Assembly: GCF_945869175.1 (NCBI RefSeq)
Contig: NZ_CAMBNZ010000006.1
Span: 1-64,000 of the forward strand
Length of the DNA stretch: 64,000 bases
Reading direction: 5' to 3'
Source of the DNA: Limnohabitans sp. Rim8
Lineage (GTDB): Bacteria; Pseudomonadota; Gammaproteobacteria; Burkholderiales; Burkholderiaceae_C
A program made the position numbers and the translations under genes. Shown here in pieces: positions 8,225-22,229 of this stretch. Positions within the stretch are counted from its first letter, which is position 1. Every line of letters begins with the position of its first letter. The notes beneath the pieces are model-generated. The model searched no databases, was not told where the DNA came from, and saw nothing but the letters and a program-made list of their open reading frames with translations.

Positions 8225-9172
8225 ATGACCGATCACAACCCCGAATTGCCACCTGAAAACGGCATCGCCGATGACGCTGAAGCATCCGCCAGCTTGGCTT
8301 GCGTCTTATCCTTCAATGCCAACGACCCCAGCGGCGCGGGCGGTTTGACCTGCGACGCCACCGCCATGGCCTCGGTTGGCGCGCATTGTCTGCCGGTCTG
8401 CACCGGTGCCTATGTGCGAGACACCAGCAGCATCACCGACTTTTTCCCTCTCGACGATGAAGCGGTGAATGACCAGGCCCGCGCCGTGGCCGAAGATGTG
8501 CCTGTTCAAGTCATCAAGGTCGGCTTTGTGGGCACCCCCGAGAGCCTGGCCATCGTTGCCGCACTCGCCGACGACTACGACGGCGTGCCGGTGGTGGCCT
8601 ACATGCCCAATTTGTCATGGTGGGAAGACGACAAGATCGACGCCTATCTGGACGCCTTTCGCGAACTGTTACTCCCGCAAACCAGCGTTCTGGTGGGTCA
8701 CCACAGCACCCTGCGGCGATGGCTTTTGCCCGAATGGACCGGCCAGCGCAACCCCGGACCCCGCGACATCGCCAAAGCCGCCGCAGAGTTGGGTGTGCCA
8801 TTCACCTTGGTCACTGGCCTGCCACTGCCAGACCAACACATCGACAACGTGCTGGCCTCACCCGAAACCGTGTTGGCCCACGAAAAATTCGAGCGCATCG
8901 AAGCGGTTTTTGCCGGCGCAGGCGATACCCTCGCCGCCGCTTTGGCGGCTCTGTTGGCCACAGGCATGGACCTGCCCGAAGCCACCAGCGAAGCCTTGAA
9001 CTACCTTGACCGTTGCTTGGACGAAGGCTTCAGGCCCGGCATGGGTCAAGTCATTCCTGACCGCTTGTTCTGGGCTTTACCGGATGAAGAAGACATGGAC
9101 ACTGAAGATCAGCCCGATGCGCATCCCGGCCTCGACCACTTTGAAGTGCCCTTCAACGAAACGAAACACTGA
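8225..9172 (+). CDS. thiD: ThiD-like hydroxymethylpyrimidine/phosphomethylpyrimidine kinase
   Basis: A 315-residue ribokinase-fold protein. The N-terminal [20 protein letters not shown] corresponds to the ThiD block that usually reads SDSSGGAGIQADLK, and [16 protein letters not shown] near the C-terminus is the PfkB-type anion hole with the catalytic Asp. ThiD phosphorylates HMP and HMP-P in thiamine synthesis. The substrate-side residues diverge (GGLTCDAT instead of GIQADLK) and there is an acidic N- and C-terminal extension, so the exact substrate is less certain than the fold. It stops eight bases before hemL and is probably cotranscribed with it. Confidence 0.75.
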   Translation: MTDHNPELPPENGIADDAEASASLACVLSFNANDPSGAGGLTCDATAMASVGAHCLPVCTGAYVRDTSSITDFFPLDDEAVNDQARAVAEDVPVQVIKVGFVGTPESLAIVAALADDYDGVPVVAYMPNLSWWEDDKIDAYLDAFRELLLPQTSVLVGHHSTLRRWLLPEWTGQRNPGPRDIAKAAAELGVPFTLVTGLPLPDQHIDNVLASPETVLAHEKFERIEAVFAGAGDTLAAALAALLATGMDLPEATSEALNYLDRCLDEGFRPGMGQVIPDRLFWALPDEEDMDTEDQPDAHPGLDHFEVPFNETKH

Positions 9173-9180
9173 GAACTGCC

Positions 9181-10476
9181 ATGACCAACCGCAACCAAGA
9201 ACTGTTTGACCGTGCTGCCCAAGTGATCCCTGGCGGCGTGAACTCCCCTGTGCGTGCGTTTCGCGCCGTGGGGGGAACACCCCGCTTTGTGCAGCGCGCA
9301 CAAGGCGCTTATTTTTGGGACGCGAACGGCCAAAAATACATCGACTACATCGGCTCTTGGGGCCCCATGATCCTGGGACACGGCCACCCTGCCGTGCTCG
9401 AAGCGGTGCAAAAAGCGGCACTGGATGGCTTCTCTTTCGGTGCCCCCACCGAACGCGAGATCGAGTTGGCCGAAGAAATTCTGAAGCATGTGCCCTCAAT
9501 GGAAATGGTGCGTTTGGTCAGCTCGGGCACCGAAGCGGGCATGAGTGCTCTGCGCTTGGCACGGGGTGCGACGGGCCGCAGCAAGTTCATCAAGTTTGAA
9601 GGCTGCTACCACGGCCACGCCGACGCCCTGTTGGTCAAGGCCGGCTCGGGCCTGGCCACCTTTGGCAACCCGACCAGTGCAGGTGTTCCACCTGAAGTGG
9701 TGCGCGACACCTTGGTGCTGGAGTACAACAACATCACGCAACTCGAAGAAGCCTTTGCCCTGCACGGCAAGGAACTGGCCTGCGTGATGATCGAGCCGAT
9801 TGCGGGCAACATGAACTTTGTCCGGGCCAGCGTGCCCTTCATGAAGCGCTGCCGCGAGCTGTGCACCGAATACGGCGCTTTGCTGGTGTTTGACGAAGTC
9901 ATGTCCGGCTTTCGCGTGGCATTGGGCAGCGCTCAAAGTGTGTACGCCAAGGCCATTCCTGGCTTCAAACCCGACATGACGGTGCTGGGCAAGGTGATTG
10001 GCGGCGGCATGCCGCTGGCCGCTTTCGGGGGCCCCCGTGAGATCATGCGCCACTGGGCGCCCACTGGCCCGGTTTACCAAGCGGGCACCTTGAGTGGCAA
10101 CCCGGTGGCCACCGCCTGCGGCCTGACCACGCTGCGTGAGATCGCCAAACCTGGCTTTTTTGATGCGCTGAGTGCTCGCACGCAAAGCTTGGTGAATGGC
10201 CTGACGGGTGCTGCTGCGGCGGCAGGCGTGCCCTTTGTGGGCGATTGCCAGGGCGGGATGTTTGGCTTTTTCCTGCTGCCCGAATTGCCACAAAACTACG
10301 CCAAGGTCATGACCAGCGACAGCCCCAAGTTCAACCAACTGTTCCACGGCCTGCTGGACGGGGGCGTTTACATTGCGCCCGCTTTGTACGAAGCCGGTTT
10401 TGTCAGCGCAGCCCATACCGAAGCCGACATCGCCGAGACAGTACAGGTGGCGGCGGACGTGTTCAAAACACTATGA
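9181..10476 (+). CDS. hemL: Glutamate-1-semialdehyde 2,1-aminomutase
   Basis: A 431-residue PLP enzyme that converts glutamate-1-semialdehyde to 5-aminolevulinate, the C5 route to heme. Recognisable segments are [19 protein letters not shown] at the N-terminus, [51 protein letters not shown], and [15 protein letters not shown], which holds the PLP-binding lysine at about residue 265-270. Length and motifs are fully canonical. The stop overlaps the next start as ATGA. Confidence 0.98.
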   Translation: MTNRNQELFDRAAQVIPGGVNSPVRAFRAVGGTPRFVQRAQGAYFWDANGQKYIDYIGSWGPMILGHGHPAVLEAVQKAALDGFSFGAPTEREIELAEEILKHVPSMEMVRLVSSGTEAGMSALRLARGATGRSKFIKFEGCYHGHADALLVKAGSGLATFGNPTSAGVPPEVVRDTLVLEYNNITQLEEAFALHGKELACVMIEPIAGNMNFVRASVPFMKRCRELCTEYGALLVFDEVMSGFRVALGSAQSVYAKAIPGFKPDMTVLGKVIGGGMPLAAFGGPREIMRHWAPTGPVYQAGTLSGNPVATACGLTTLREIAKPGFFDALSARTQSLVNGLTGAAAAAGVPFVGDCQGGMFGFFLLPELPQNYAKVMTSDSPKFNQLFHGLLDGGVYIAPALYEAGFVSAAHTEADIAETVQVAADVFKTL

Positions 10477-10949
10477 CACGTCACATGAAACGCTGGATTG
10501 GCCTTGGTTTGCTGGGACTGAGCCTGTCGGCCCATGCCGACTTGCAAGCAGATCGTCTGTGGGTGAATGCCGGTTTTTACTCGGCGCACTTTGACACCGA
10601 CAAAGGCTTGCGCAACGCCAACCCCGGCATCGGCTTTGAATACCGACTGGACGACACCTGGTCTGCGACAGCTGGGCGATTTCGCAACAGCAACGACGCC
10701 AATTCAAGTTATGTGGGCGTCTACTGCCAGCCCTGGACCTGGGCGGGCATGAAGCTGGGCGTGGTGGCCGGCGCTTTCAACGGCTACCCCAATGCCAAAA
10801 ATGGTGGCTGGTTTCCAGCCCTTATTCCCACCGCCAGTCTGGAACGTGGGCACTGGGGCCTGAATGTAGCGCTTGTGCCACCCCTCAAAGATCGCTTGTA
10901 CGGTGCGGTGAGCTTTCAGCTCAAGTACCGCTTTCAATCTGTGCAGTGA
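10473..10949 (+). CDS. Small secreted protein, possible outer-membrane beta-barrel
   Basis: A 158-residue protein starting [20 protein letters not shown] with a signal peptide that ends at about AHA. The rest alternates aromatic/aliphatic and polar residues with many Gly and Tyr ([36 protein letters not shown]) and ends in an aromatic-rich final strand, which suggests a small eight-stranded outer-membrane barrel. I do not recognise a named family. It overlaps hemL by four bases; a second ATG at 10485 is an alternative start. Function unknown. Confidence 0.65.
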   Translation: MTRHMKRWIGLGLLGLSLSAHADLQADRLWVNAGFYSAHFDTDKGLRNANPGIGFEYRLDDTWSATAGRFRNSNDANSSYVGVYCQPWTWAGMKLGVVAGAFNGYPNAKNGGWFPALIPTASLERGHWGLNVALVPPLKDRLYGAVSFQLKYRFQSVQ

Positions 10950-11024
10950 TCCCCAGCAAACCAGCGATAATCCGCCCCTGCATTGACGTCCGGACCGGGC
11001 GATTGCCCAGTGACCGAGAACCCC

Positions 11025-11366
11025 ATGAAAAAGAACTTCCTCCTGCAAGCCGAAGGCAAGCACCCCGACCGCGTGCTCGAAGCTGTCAAGCACGACATCC
11101 GCAAATACTTCAAACGCGAACGCAACCGCGATGTGCCCAAGGGCGTGGATTTTTGGGACTTTGACTGCAAAGTGGGCCTGAGCGCCGACACCGCTGAAGT
11201 CGTGCGCGTGAGCGCCGTGATCGAAGCGGTGGACGCTGCGGCCAAAACGGGTGCCACCTCGGTGTACGTTGAAATATTGAGCAAACATGGGGTGCGCGTG
11301 CTTGGCGCATCCCCGGCACCCAGCGATGCCGAACAGGGTGATGTGGACTCGTCCCAAGTCCCATGA
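11025..11366 (+). CDS. DUF6172 family protein
   Basis: A 113-residue cytoplasmic protein starting MKKNFLLQAEGKHPDRVLEA. KHDIRKYFKRERNRDVPKG and VDFWDFDCKVG are typical of a small, widely conserved proteobacterial family known to me as DUF6172, whose function is unknown. The start at 11025 is chosen as the beginning of conservation; the frame is open 14 codons further upstream. It converges on the LysR gene with only six bases between the stops. Confidence 0.75.
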   Translation: MKKNFLLQAEGKHPDRVLEAVKHDIRKYFKRERNRDVPKGVDFWDFDCKVGLSADTAEVVRVSAVIEAVDAAAKTGATSVYVEILSKHGVRVLGASPAPSDAEQGDVDSSQVP

Positions 11367-11372
11367 ATTGCT

Positions 11373-12317
11373 TCAGGCGATGAAGACACCCTCTGGTGTT
11401 TGGCGTCTTCTTGTGAATAAGCGCTCGATCAAGCCCCGCATCCACTGCTGATCGGAATCTTGCTCAGTGCTGCTGTGCCAGACCATGTGGACCTCATACA
11501 CCGGGGCATCTTCCAATGCCCACATTTGCAGCTGAAAGCGCTGACTCAAATCGCGGGCATACATCTCGGGCACGATGCACAGCAAATCGGTGTTTTGGGC
11601 CAATTCTGCAATCGATCCAAAATGCCGAGGTCTCACCTGGATGCGGTCTTGCAATTTCATGGCCATCAGCATTTTTTCGACGCTGCCGTGAAAGGTGGCC
11701 GTTGGCGATACCACCACGAATCGGGCCTGGACCAGTTGCATCTGACTGAGGGTGTTGCCACGACCTGGAGGCGATGGTGACCAGTCTTGAGAAGAAATCG
11801 CCATATAACGCTCCTTGAACAGCAACTGGCTGCGAATGCCCCGGTGTTGCGGTTTCAAAATGCCAATGGCCATATCGATGTCACGCGCTTCAAGTGCTGC
11901 AGCCACCTGGGCGGCATCCACAGACACATTGGACAGGCGCGCCTGCGGAGATTCGTGGCGCAAGGCAGAAGCCAAGCGCGGCAAAAACAAAATCTCACCC
12001 AAGTCTGACAGCGACAGCCGCCAATGACGTTGACTGCTCAGAGCGTCAAAAGGCTGGTGGTTCAGCACCAGGCTTTCCATGGCCAGTAACTGTGCCTGCA
12101 TGGCCGGCGCCAGCTGCTCGCACAGGCGGGTGGGCTGCAATCCTGCCGGTGAACGCACAAACAACTCATCGGCGAAAAATTCACGCAAGCGGGCCAAAGC
12201 GTTGCTGGTGGCGGGTTGCGACAAAGCCAGCGCTTTACCTGCCGCCGTGACAGAGCGGGTGCGGTGAATCGCCACCAACACGCGCAACAGATTCAAGTCG
12301 AGTTGTCGAAAAATCAT
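11373..12317 (-). CDS. LysR-family transcriptional regulator
   Basis: A 314-residue regulator. The N-terminal winged helix has LDLNLLRVLVAIHRTRSV, then AAGKALALSQPATSNALARL. The remainder is a periplasmic-binding-protein-like effector domain (WRLSLSDLGEILFLPRLAS). The LNLLR and LSQPATSNAL wording resembles the NodD/NahR/PcpR-like branch. It diverges from the indolepyruvate oxidoreductase genes with 162 bases between the starts, so it may control them; this is inferred from position only. Confidence 0.9.
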   Translation of the reverse strand: MIFRQLDLNLLRVLVAIHRTRSVTAAGKALALSQPATSNALARLREFFADELFVRSPAGLQPTRLCEQLAPAMQAQLLAMESLVLNHQPFDALSSQRHWRLSLSDLGEILFLPRLASALRHESPQARLSNVSVDAAQVAAALEARDIDMAIGILKPQHRGIRSQLLFKERYMAISSQDWSPSPPGRGNTLSQMQLVQARFVVVSPTATFHGSVEKMLMAMKLQDRIQVRPRHFGSIAELAQNTDLLCIVPEMYARDLSQRFQLQMWALEDAPVYEVHMVWHSSTEQDSDQQWMRGLIERLFTRRRQTPEGVFIA

Positions 12318-12395
12318 CGCTCAGCCATGTTTGAAATGAATAAGGGTTCCTACTAATCATTCACGACATCAATGTACCGCATTGAAAGAATCCAT

Positions 12396-12424
12396 TTGCA
12401 GCTGCGCCTGTGCTGACCTAAATT
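12396..12424 (+). promoter_or_regulatory. Candidate promoter of the iorA-like gene
   Basis: TTGCAG (12396-12401), 17 bp, then TAAATT (12419-12424) gives a plausible sigma-70 promoter with a leader of about 50 bases before the ATG at 12480. It lies in the 162-base gap shared with the divergent LysR gene. No clear LysR T-N11-A dyad was singled out. Confidence 0.35.
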
Positions 12425-12479
12425 GGGTCTCAACGTCAGATGGCTCTATGGGGACAAATGCCCATGAAAGGTTTTGTGC

Positions 12480-14635
12480 ATGGCTGAACGGTCATTTTTG
12501 CAAGAAGTGCAAAAGCTGCGCTTGGGCGATGGCGATGAGTTCCATGGCGAAGGCATTTTGGCCGTCACCAAGGCTTTGCTGCAGTCGGGCGTGTCGTATG
12601 TGGCGGGCTACCAAGGCGCGCCCATCTCACACCTGATGGATGTTCTGACCGACGCGAACGACATCTTGCAAGAGTTGGGCGTGCACTTTGAACACAGCGC
12701 CTCGGAGGCCACGGCGGCGGCCACCTTGGCCGCATCGGTCAACTACCCCTTGCGCGGCGCGGTCACTTTCAAATCCACCGTGGGCACCAATGTGGCCTCT
12801 GACGCGCTGGCCAATTTGGCTTCAGGCGGGGTCACCGGTGGTGCCTTGCTGATCGTGGGCGAAGACTACGGCGAAGGCTCGAGCATCATGCAAGAGCGGT
12901 CGCACGCTTTCGCCATGAAGTCGCAAATTTGGTTGATCGACCCGCGCCCCAACCTGCCGAGCATCGTGCATGCGGTGGAAAAAGCCTTTGAGTTGTCTGA
13001 GGCCAGCCACACACCGGTGATGCTGGAGTTGCGCATCCGCGCCTGCCATGTGCATGGCCGCTTTCCAACCCGCAACAATGTGCGGCCCAGCTTCACGCTC
13101 AAAGACGCCATCGAAAACCCCAAGCGCGATGTCAACCGCATCGTGTTGCCGCCCGCCAGTTACCTGCACGAACAGGAAAAAACCCACAAACGCTGGCCCG
13201 CGGCCCTCAAGTTCATTCAGGAACACCATCTCAACGAATTTTTCTCAGAAGACGCGAACGACTTGGGCATCGTGATGCAAGGTGGCCTGTACAACGGTGT
13301 GGTGCGTGCACTGCAATTGCTGGGCTTGGCCGACGACTTCGGGCAAACCGACATCCCGCTGTATGTGCTGAACATCACCTACCCGTTGGTGGACGATGAA
13401 TTCAAGCGCTTTTGCGCTGGCAAGCGCGGCCTGCTGGTGGTGGAAGAAGGCCAGCCCGATTTCATCGAACAAAACATCCGCAGCATCCTGCACAAGGCTG
13501 AACTGAAGACCCAAGTGCACGGCAAGGATGTGTTGCCCATGGGCGGTGAATACACCGGCGGTGTTTTGCTGCAAGGCATCCGGGCCTTCGTCGGTCAATT
13601 TGCGCCGCATCTGCTGCCTGCAACCCAGGACCAAAACCAAGACCTGGCCCAAACCGATAAGCGTCTGGCGATTCTTGAAGCGGTGGCCCAGGTTCACCCC
13701 CGTCCACCTTCGTTTTGTACCGGTTGCCCGGAAAGGCCGATTTTCACGGCCATCAAGATGATCGAGAAAGAACTGGGCCAGCACCATGTGAGCTGCGACA
13801 TCGGCTGCCACCTGTTTTCGATCCTGCCGCCCTTCAACATCGGTGCCACCACCATGGGTTATGGCCTGGGCTGGGCGGGCGCTTCGGCCTTCAACACCAG
13901 CGAAACCAGCAAACGCACCATTTCCATCATGGGAGACGGTGGCTTCTGGCACAACGGCCTGACCAGCGGCGTGGGCAACGCCGTGTTCAACCAATCGGAT
14001 AACCTGCTGCTGCTGGTGGACAACGGCTACTCGGCGGCGACGGGCGGTCAGGACGTGCTCTCGTCTAAAGCCATCAACCCGATTCGCAACACCAACAACC
14101 CGATTGAAAAAGCCGTGCGCGGGGTGGGGGTCGAATGGGTCCAAACCGTGACCCACACCTACAGCCTGGACCAGATGCGCCAGTCCTTGCGGGAAGCATT
14201 GACGACCCAGCAAAAAGGCCCGAAGGTCATCGTGGCGCAAAGCGAGTGCATGCTCAACCGCCAGCGCCGCGTGAAGCCCTTGATTCGCCAAAGCATTCAA
14301 AATGGAGAACGCGTGGTGCGCGAGCGCTTTGGCATCGACCCGGACACCTGCACGGGTGATCACTCCTGCATCCGCCTCTCGGGCTGCCCCTCACTGAGCA
14401 TCAAGCCCAACCCGGATCCACTGCGCCAGGACCCTGTGGCGGCTGTGTCCGACAGCTGTGTGGGCTGTGGGCTTTGTGGTGAGGTCTCTCATGCTGCGGT
14501 GTTGTGCCCCTCGTTTTACAGGGCGGAAATCATCCACAACCCCAGCACATGGGACCGGTTCAAACAAGGTCTGCGCCAACGTGTGATTGGCTGGTTGCAA
14601 ACCCGCATTGAGCAGCGACTCGAAGGCATTGCCGC

Positions 14636-14639
<4 letters not shown>
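12480..14639 (+). CDS. iorA: Indolepyruvate ferredoxin oxidoreductase, alpha (TPP) subunit
   Basis: A 719-residue subunit of the 2-oxoacid:ferredoxin oxidoreductase family, which decarboxylates aryl pyruvates (indole-, phenylpyruvate) to aryl-acetyl-CoA. The N-terminal pyrimidine-binding half has GYQGAPISHLMDVL and FEHSASEATAAATLAAS. The C-terminal half has the thiamine-diphosphate motif MGDGGFWHNGL. The tail carries two Fe-S cysteine clusters, CTGDHSCIRLSGC and CVGCGLCGEVSHAAVLC. The ATG at 12480 is preceded by AAAGG at a good distance. It overlaps the next gene by four bases. Confidence 0.88.
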
Positions 14640-17753
<3,114 letters not shown>

Positions 17754-17796
17754 ATCTGTTCCAAATGTTTTTATTTTTCTCGTCTGGAGTCTGCAC

Positions 17797-19116
17797 ATGA
17801 GCAGTTGGCCAATCGCAGCCTGGTTGATGCTGGGCGGCTCCACCTTGCTGCTGTTCATGGGCATGCCCGTGGCCCTCACGTTTTTGGGGGTCAACATCAT
17901 CGGGGCCGTGCTTTACATGGGTGGCGAGCCTGGTTTGGTGCAGTTGGTGCGCAACAGCGTGAGTTCGGTCACGGCCTTTGCGCTCACGCCCATCCCCCTC
18001 TTTGTGCTGATGGGCGAAATTTTGTTCCACACCGGTTTGGCCGTGAGGGTGATCGACGGGGTGGAGCGTTTGATCGTTCGGGTGCCTGGGCGCTTGGCGG
18101 TGGTCGCGGTGGTGGCGGGCACGGTGTTTTCAGCCATCTCGGGCTCCACCATTGCCACCACGGCCATGCTGGGCGCCCTGATGCTGCCTGTGATGCTGGC
18201 ACGCGGCTACCAGCCCACCATGGCCACAGGTCCGATCATGGCCATCGGCGCGGTGGACATGCTGATTCCACCTTCGGCCCTGACCGTTTTGCTGGGTTCG
18301 CTCTCGGGCATATCGATTTCAAAGCTGCTTTTAGGCGGCGTTGTTCCTGGATTGCTGCTGTCCGTGGCGTTTGTGGCCTGGATCATTGTGCGGGTGCGCA
18401 TCAGTCCCCACCTGGCACCCACCGACACCGAGGCCGTTCAGCACCAAGGCTGGGACCGCTGGCAACCGCTGTGTGCCTACGTCTTGCCCACCTTATCGAT
18501 TTTTGGTGTGGTGGTGGGGGCACTCGCAGCGGGTTGGGCCACGCCCACCGAGTGCGCGGCGCTTGGAGCGTTTGCCACCATGCTGCTGGCCGCGCTTTAC
18601 CGCGCCCTGCGCTGGGAAGCGGTGCTCAAGGCCCTCAAGGGCACGGCGGGCATTTCTGGCATGATTTTGTTCATCATTTTGGGAGCCACCACCTTTGCGC
18701 AGATTTTGTCTTTTTCGGGTGCCAGCTCTGGTTTGGTACAACTCATCACTGATCAAGGGTTGTCTGCCAACCAGATCCTGCTTGGCATGATGGTCTTTCT
18801 GATTTTTCTGGGCATTTTTGTCGACCAGGTCAGCATGATGATGATCACCCTGCCCATCTTCATGCCCATCGTGAATGCCCTGGGCATCGACCCCGTATGG
18901 TTTGGTGTGCTGTTCCTCATCTGCATGCAAATGGGTCTGCTCTTGCCGCCCCATGGCTTGCTGCTCATGACCATGCGTGGCGTGGCCCCGCCCTCGGTCA
19001 CCATGACGCACATTTTCTTGGCGGTCACGCCTTATTTGGCGATGAGCGTGTTGCTGCTGGTGGCTGTCTTCTTGGTGCCCGGCATCGCCACCTGGTTGCC
19101 GGGCTGGATGGCTTAA
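17797..19116 (+). CDS. TRAP transporter large permease (DctM family)
   Basis: A 439-residue membrane protein with about twelve hydrophobic segments and DctM hallmarks: FMGMPVALTFLGVNIIG near the N-terminus, ISGSTIATTAMLGALMLPVM, and IPPSALTVLLGSLSGISISK. It begins 43 bases after dctQ. Together with the upstream P and Q genes this is a complete TRAP system. The substrate is unknown; a 2-oxo or aromatic acid would fit the neighbouring oxidoreductase, but that is only position-based. The stop shares TTAA with the convergent helicase stop. Confidence 0.93.
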   Translation: MSSWPIAAWLMLGGSTLLLFMGMPVALTFLGVNIIGAVLYMGGEPGLVQLVRNSVSSVTAFALTPIPLFVLMGEILFHTGLAVRVIDGVERLIVRVPGRLAVVAVVAGTVFSAISGSTIATTAMLGALMLPVMLARGYQPTMATGPIMAIGAVDMLIPPSALTVLLGSLSGISISKLLLGGVVPGLLLSVAFVAWIIVRVRISPHLAPTDTEAVQHQGWDRWQPLCAYVLPTLSIFGVVVGALAAGWATPTECAALGAFATMLLAALYRALRWEAVLKALKGTAGISGMILFIILGATTFAQILSFSGASSGLVQLITDQGLSANQILLGMMVFLIFLGIFVDQVSMMMITLPIFMPIVNALGIDPVWFGVLFLICMQMGLLLPPHGLLLMTMRGVAPPSVTMTHIFLAVTPYLAMSVLLLVAVFLVPGIATWLPGWMA

Positions 19117-20357
19117 GGTCCATCGTTTGCAGCCGCTGCCCTCAACTTGTCCTTCTTGCTCAGCCGTGAACCCTTGATGCCGCCGTTGCCGGGCGACGGT
19201 GGTGGCGGGGTTTCGGTGGGCTCAAAGCCCGACACTTGCTCCAAGGGCAGCACCAGGCTTTCGCGTTTCTGAATCAGCTGCCAATGCGCCAATGCGGCGG
19301 CGGTCACAAAACTCAGCGCGTCGCCATGCGCCCCTGCCCTGCCCGTGCGACCGATGCGGTGGGTGTAGTCGGTGGCCGAGCGCGGCAAGTCGTAGTTCAC
19401 CACCACGGGCAACATGGCGATGTCAATGCCGCGTGAGGCCAGGTCGGTGGTGACCAACACGTCCCAGCGGCCGGCCTTGAATTCGCTCAACACCTCTTGC
19501 CTCGCGCCCTGGCTCATCTCGCCGTGAAAAGGCGTGGCAAACACACCTGCTTTGTACAGCTTGCCCGCCACATGCTCACACGCATAGCGCGTGGCCACAA
19601 ACACCAGCACTTGTTTCCAGCCGTTTTCAGTGATCAGGTGGCGCAGCAAGGCTGTACGGCTTTTCTCGTCCACGGCAATGGCGCGTTGGGTGATATCGGG
19701 CTTGTGGCCTTCAAAGGCTTCCACGGTGATGCGCACCGGCTCGCGCAGCAACTTGGCGGCCAGTGCTTGAACTTCGGGGGCGAAGGTGGCCGAGAACAAC
19801 AAGGTTTGGCGCTTCGAGGGCAAAAGGGCCAGCACGCGCTGCAGTTCCTCGGCAAAGCCCAGATCCAGCAGGCGGTCGGCTTCGTCCAGCACCAGGTGTT
19901 GCACATCGGCCAGGCGTAAAGCGTTTTGGTCCACCAGGTCAAGCAAACGCCCTGGCGTGGCCACCACGATGTCGGCGCCGCCGCGCAGCGCCATCATTTG
20001 CGGGTTGACCGAGACGCCGCCAAACACGGTGTTCACCTTCAATGACTGCGGCAGTTTGTAGGCCAGATGGGCCAACACATCGCCCACTTGCACCGCCAGC
20101 TCGCGCGTGGGCACCAGCACCAAGGTGCGTATGGGACGACGGAAATTGGTCTGACGCGGTGCGGCCAGTAAATGCTGCAAAAGCGGCAAAGCAAAGGCGA
20201 GTGTCTTGCCCGAACCGGTGGGCGCAGTGGCCCAGACATCGGTGGACTTCAGGACGGCCGGAATCGCCTCGGCCTGGATGGGGGTGGGGGCATACAAGCC
20301 CATGTCACCCACAGCGCGCAAGAGCGCCGGAGCCAGTCCCAGTTGTTCAAAGTTCAA
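19113..20357 (-). CDS. DEAD-box RNA helicase (RhlE-like)
   Basis: A 414-residue ATP-dependent RNA helicase. All core motifs are visible: the Q motif GLYAPTPIQ (20-28), motif [11 protein letters not shown] (43-52), PTRELA, DEAD within [14 protein letters not shown] within [18 protein letters not shown] and [10 protein letters not shown]. It ends in a short basic tail typical of RhlE-type enzymes. The start is taken as TTG at 20357 (MNFEQLGL) because it follows the purH stop by ten bases and has AGGA upstream; longer forms would run through purH and are rejected. Confidence 0.9.
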   Translation of the reverse strand: MNFEQLGLAPALLRAVGDMGLYAPTPIQAEAIPAVLKSTDVWATAPTGSGKTLAFALPLLQHLLAAPRQTNFRRPIRTLVLVPTRELAVQVGDVLAHLAYKLPQSLKVNTVFGGVSVNPQMMALRGGADIVVATPGRLLDLVDQNALRLADVQHLVLDEADRLLDLGFAEELQRVLALLPSKRQTLLFSATFAPEVQALAAKLLREPVRITVEAFEGHKPDITQRAIAVDEKSRTALLRHLITENGWKQVLVFVATRYACEHVAGKLYKAGVFATPFHGEMSQGARQEVLSEFKAGRWDVLVTTDLASRGIDIAMLPVVVNYDLPRSATDYTHRIGRTGRAGAHGDALSFVTAAALAHWQLIQKRESLVLPLEQVSGFEPTETPPPPSPGNGGIKGSRLSKKDKLRAAAANDGP

Positions 20358-20367
20358 AACAATCCTA

Positions 20368-21993
20368 TCAATGGCGGAAGTGGCGCACGCCGGTAAACAC
20401 CATCGCCACGCCATGCTCGTTGGCAGCGTCAATGACTTCTTGGTCGCGCATCGAGCCACCGGGCTGGGCCACGCAGGTGGCGCCCGCATCTACCACCACG
20501 TCGAGGCCGTCGCGGAAGGGGAAGAAGGCGTCGCTGGCGACCACGGTGTTTTGCAGGCTGAGTTGGGCAGCTTCGGCCTTGATGCTGGCGATGCGGGCAG
20601 AATCCAAGCGGCTCATTTGGCCTGCGCCCACACCCATGGTCATGCCGTTTTTACAGAACACGATGGCGTTGGATTTGACAAACTTGGCCACTTTCCAGGC
20701 GAACAACAAATCGTTGAGTTCTTCAGGGGTGGGCTGTTTGAAGGTGACGATTTTCAAATCGGCCAAAGCCAACTCGTGGTTGTCCGCGCTTTGCAACAGC
20801 AGACCTGAGCCCACGCGTTTGGTTTCCAAGGCGTTGCGCACATCGCTGTAATGGGCAGGCAGCGCGATTTTCATCAAGCGCACGTTGACTTTGCTCTTGA
20901 ACACTTCGAGGGCTTCGGCGCTGAAGTCGGGGGCCATCAGCACCTCGACGAATTGCTTGCTCACAGCTTCAGCCGCGGCTTTGTCCACGGGTCGGTTGAA
21001 GGCGATGATGCCGCCAAACGCGCTGGTGGGGTCGGTCTGGAAGGCTTTGCTGTAGGCCTCGAGCGGGTTGGCACCCACGGCCACACCGCAAGGGTTGGCG
21101 TGTTTGACGATGACACAGGCAGCGGTGTCAAAACTCTTGACACATTCCCAAGCCGCGTCCGCATCGGCGATGTTGTTGTAGCTGAGTTCTTTGCCTTGCA
21201 GTTGCACGCCTGTGGCCAAAGAGCCGGCGGCAGGGGCCAGATCGCTGTACCAAGCCGCTTGCTGGTGGCTGTTTTCACCATAGCGCAGGTCTTGCACCTT
21301 CACGTACTGCTCGTTGAACTGGCCGCTGAATTGGGCGCGCTCGGGCACGTAGGTTTCGCTCAGCTTCTCGGCTTCGAAGTTCACGCTGGAGAGGTAGTTG
21401 CTGATCGCGCCGTCGTATTGGCTGATGCGGTTGAACGCCGCCACAGCCAAAGCGAAACGCAGTGGGTCGCTCAGTTTGCATTGGCCTTGAGCGTGTGATG
21501 CCTTCAATTCGGCCATCACGTCTGCGTATTGGCTGGCGTCGGTGACGATGCCCACGTCTTTCCAGTTCTTGGCGGCGGAGCGCACCATGGCAGGGCCACC
21601 AATGTCGATGTTTTCAATCGCATCGGCCAGCGTGCAACCGGGCTTGGCCACGGAGGCTTCAAAGGGGTAGAGGTTGACAATGAGCAAGTCAATGGTATCG
21701 ATGTGGTGCGCTTTCAAAGCCGCCATGTGTTCGGGCGTGTCGCGTCGCGCCAGCAGGCCACCGTGCACTTTGGGGTGCAAGGTTTTCACACGGCCGTCGA
21801 GCATTTCGGGGAAACCGGTGACCTCGGCCACTTCGGTCACGGGCAAACCTTGTTCGGCCAAGAGTTTGGCGGTACCGCCAGTAGAGATCAAGCCCACGCC
21901 CAGGGCGTGCAGTGCTTTGGCCAGGTCAACGATGCCGGTTTTGTCAAAGACGGAAATGAGGGCTCTCATGGACATACTTTCTTCAAAATTCAT
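20368..21993 (-). CDS. purH: AICAR transformylase / IMP cyclohydrolase
   Basis: A bifunctional enzyme for the last two steps of IMP synthesis. The N-terminal cyclohydrolase domain opens with [19 protein letters not shown], and STGGTAKLL follows. The C-terminal transformylase domain has the catalytic Lys-His pair within [15 protein letters not shown]. The first ATG (21993) overlaps the fis stop as ATGA and gives 541 residues; ATG codons at 21975 and 21969 give lengths closer to relatives and are real alternatives. The gene sits in a dusB-fis-purH-helicase series. Confidence 0.96.
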   Translation of the reverse strand: MNFEESMSMRALISVFDKTGIVDLAKALHALGVGLISTGGTAKLLAEQGLPVTEVAEVTGFPEMLDGRVKTLHPKVHGGLLARRDTPEHMAALKAHHIDTIDLLIVNLYPFEASVAKPGCTLADAIENIDIGGPAMVRSAAKNWKDVGIVTDASQYADVMAELKASHAQGQCKLSDPLRFALAVAAFNRISQYDGAISNYLSSVNFEAEKLSETYVPERAQFSGQFNEQYVKVQDLRYGENSHQQAAWYSDLAPAAGSLATGVQLQGKELSYNNIADADAAWECVKSFDTAACVIVKHANPCGVAVGANPLEAYSKAFQTDPTSAFGGIIAFNRPVDKAAAEAVSKQFVEVLMAPDFSAEALEVFKSKVNVRLMKIALPAHYSDVRNALETKRVGSGLLLQSADNHELALADLKIVTFKQPTPEELNDLLFAWKVAKFVKSNAIVFCKNGMTMGVGAGQMSRLDSARIASIKAEAAQLSLQNTVVASDAFFPFRDGLDVVVDAGATCVAQPGGSMRDQEVIDAANEHGVAMVFTGVRHFRH

Positions 21994-22229
21994 TTCAGCA
22001 AATCGTGCTCAAGCAACTTTTTGCGCAAGGTGTTGCGGTTCAGCCCCAGCCATTCGGCCGCACGTGACTGGTTTTGACCCGACTGGATCATCACCACCTC
22101 GAGCAAGGGCTTTTCGACCAGCTTGACCAGCATGTCGTACATGTCCGTCGGCTCGGTGCCGTCCAGGTCACGGAAATAGGTTTCCAGGTTGTCGCGGATG
22201 CAGTTTTCTATCGATTGAGGTTCGCTCAT
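21990..22229 (-). CDS. fis: Fis family DNA-binding regulator
   Basis: A 79-residue small DNA-bending protein. The C-terminal helix-turn-helix is textbook Fis: [20 protein letters not shown] followed by [11 protein letters not shown]. The start at 22229 overlaps the dusB stop as ATGA, reproducing the dusB-fis pair known from many proteobacteria, where dusB translation feeds fis expression. Fis acts on rRNA promoters, recombination and nucleoid shape in enterics; its role in this group is less studied. Confidence 0.93.
   Translation of the reverse strand: MSEPQSIENCIRDNLETYFRDLDGTEPTDMYDMLVKLVEKPLLEVVMIQSGQNQSRAAEWLGLNRNTLRKKLLEHDLLK

Noticed and set aside
20358-20489. Longer N-terminus for the DEAD-box helicase
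   Set aside because: It lies inside the end of purH in another frame and has no similarity to helicases. The TTG at 20357 sits ten bases after the purH stop with AGGA upstream.
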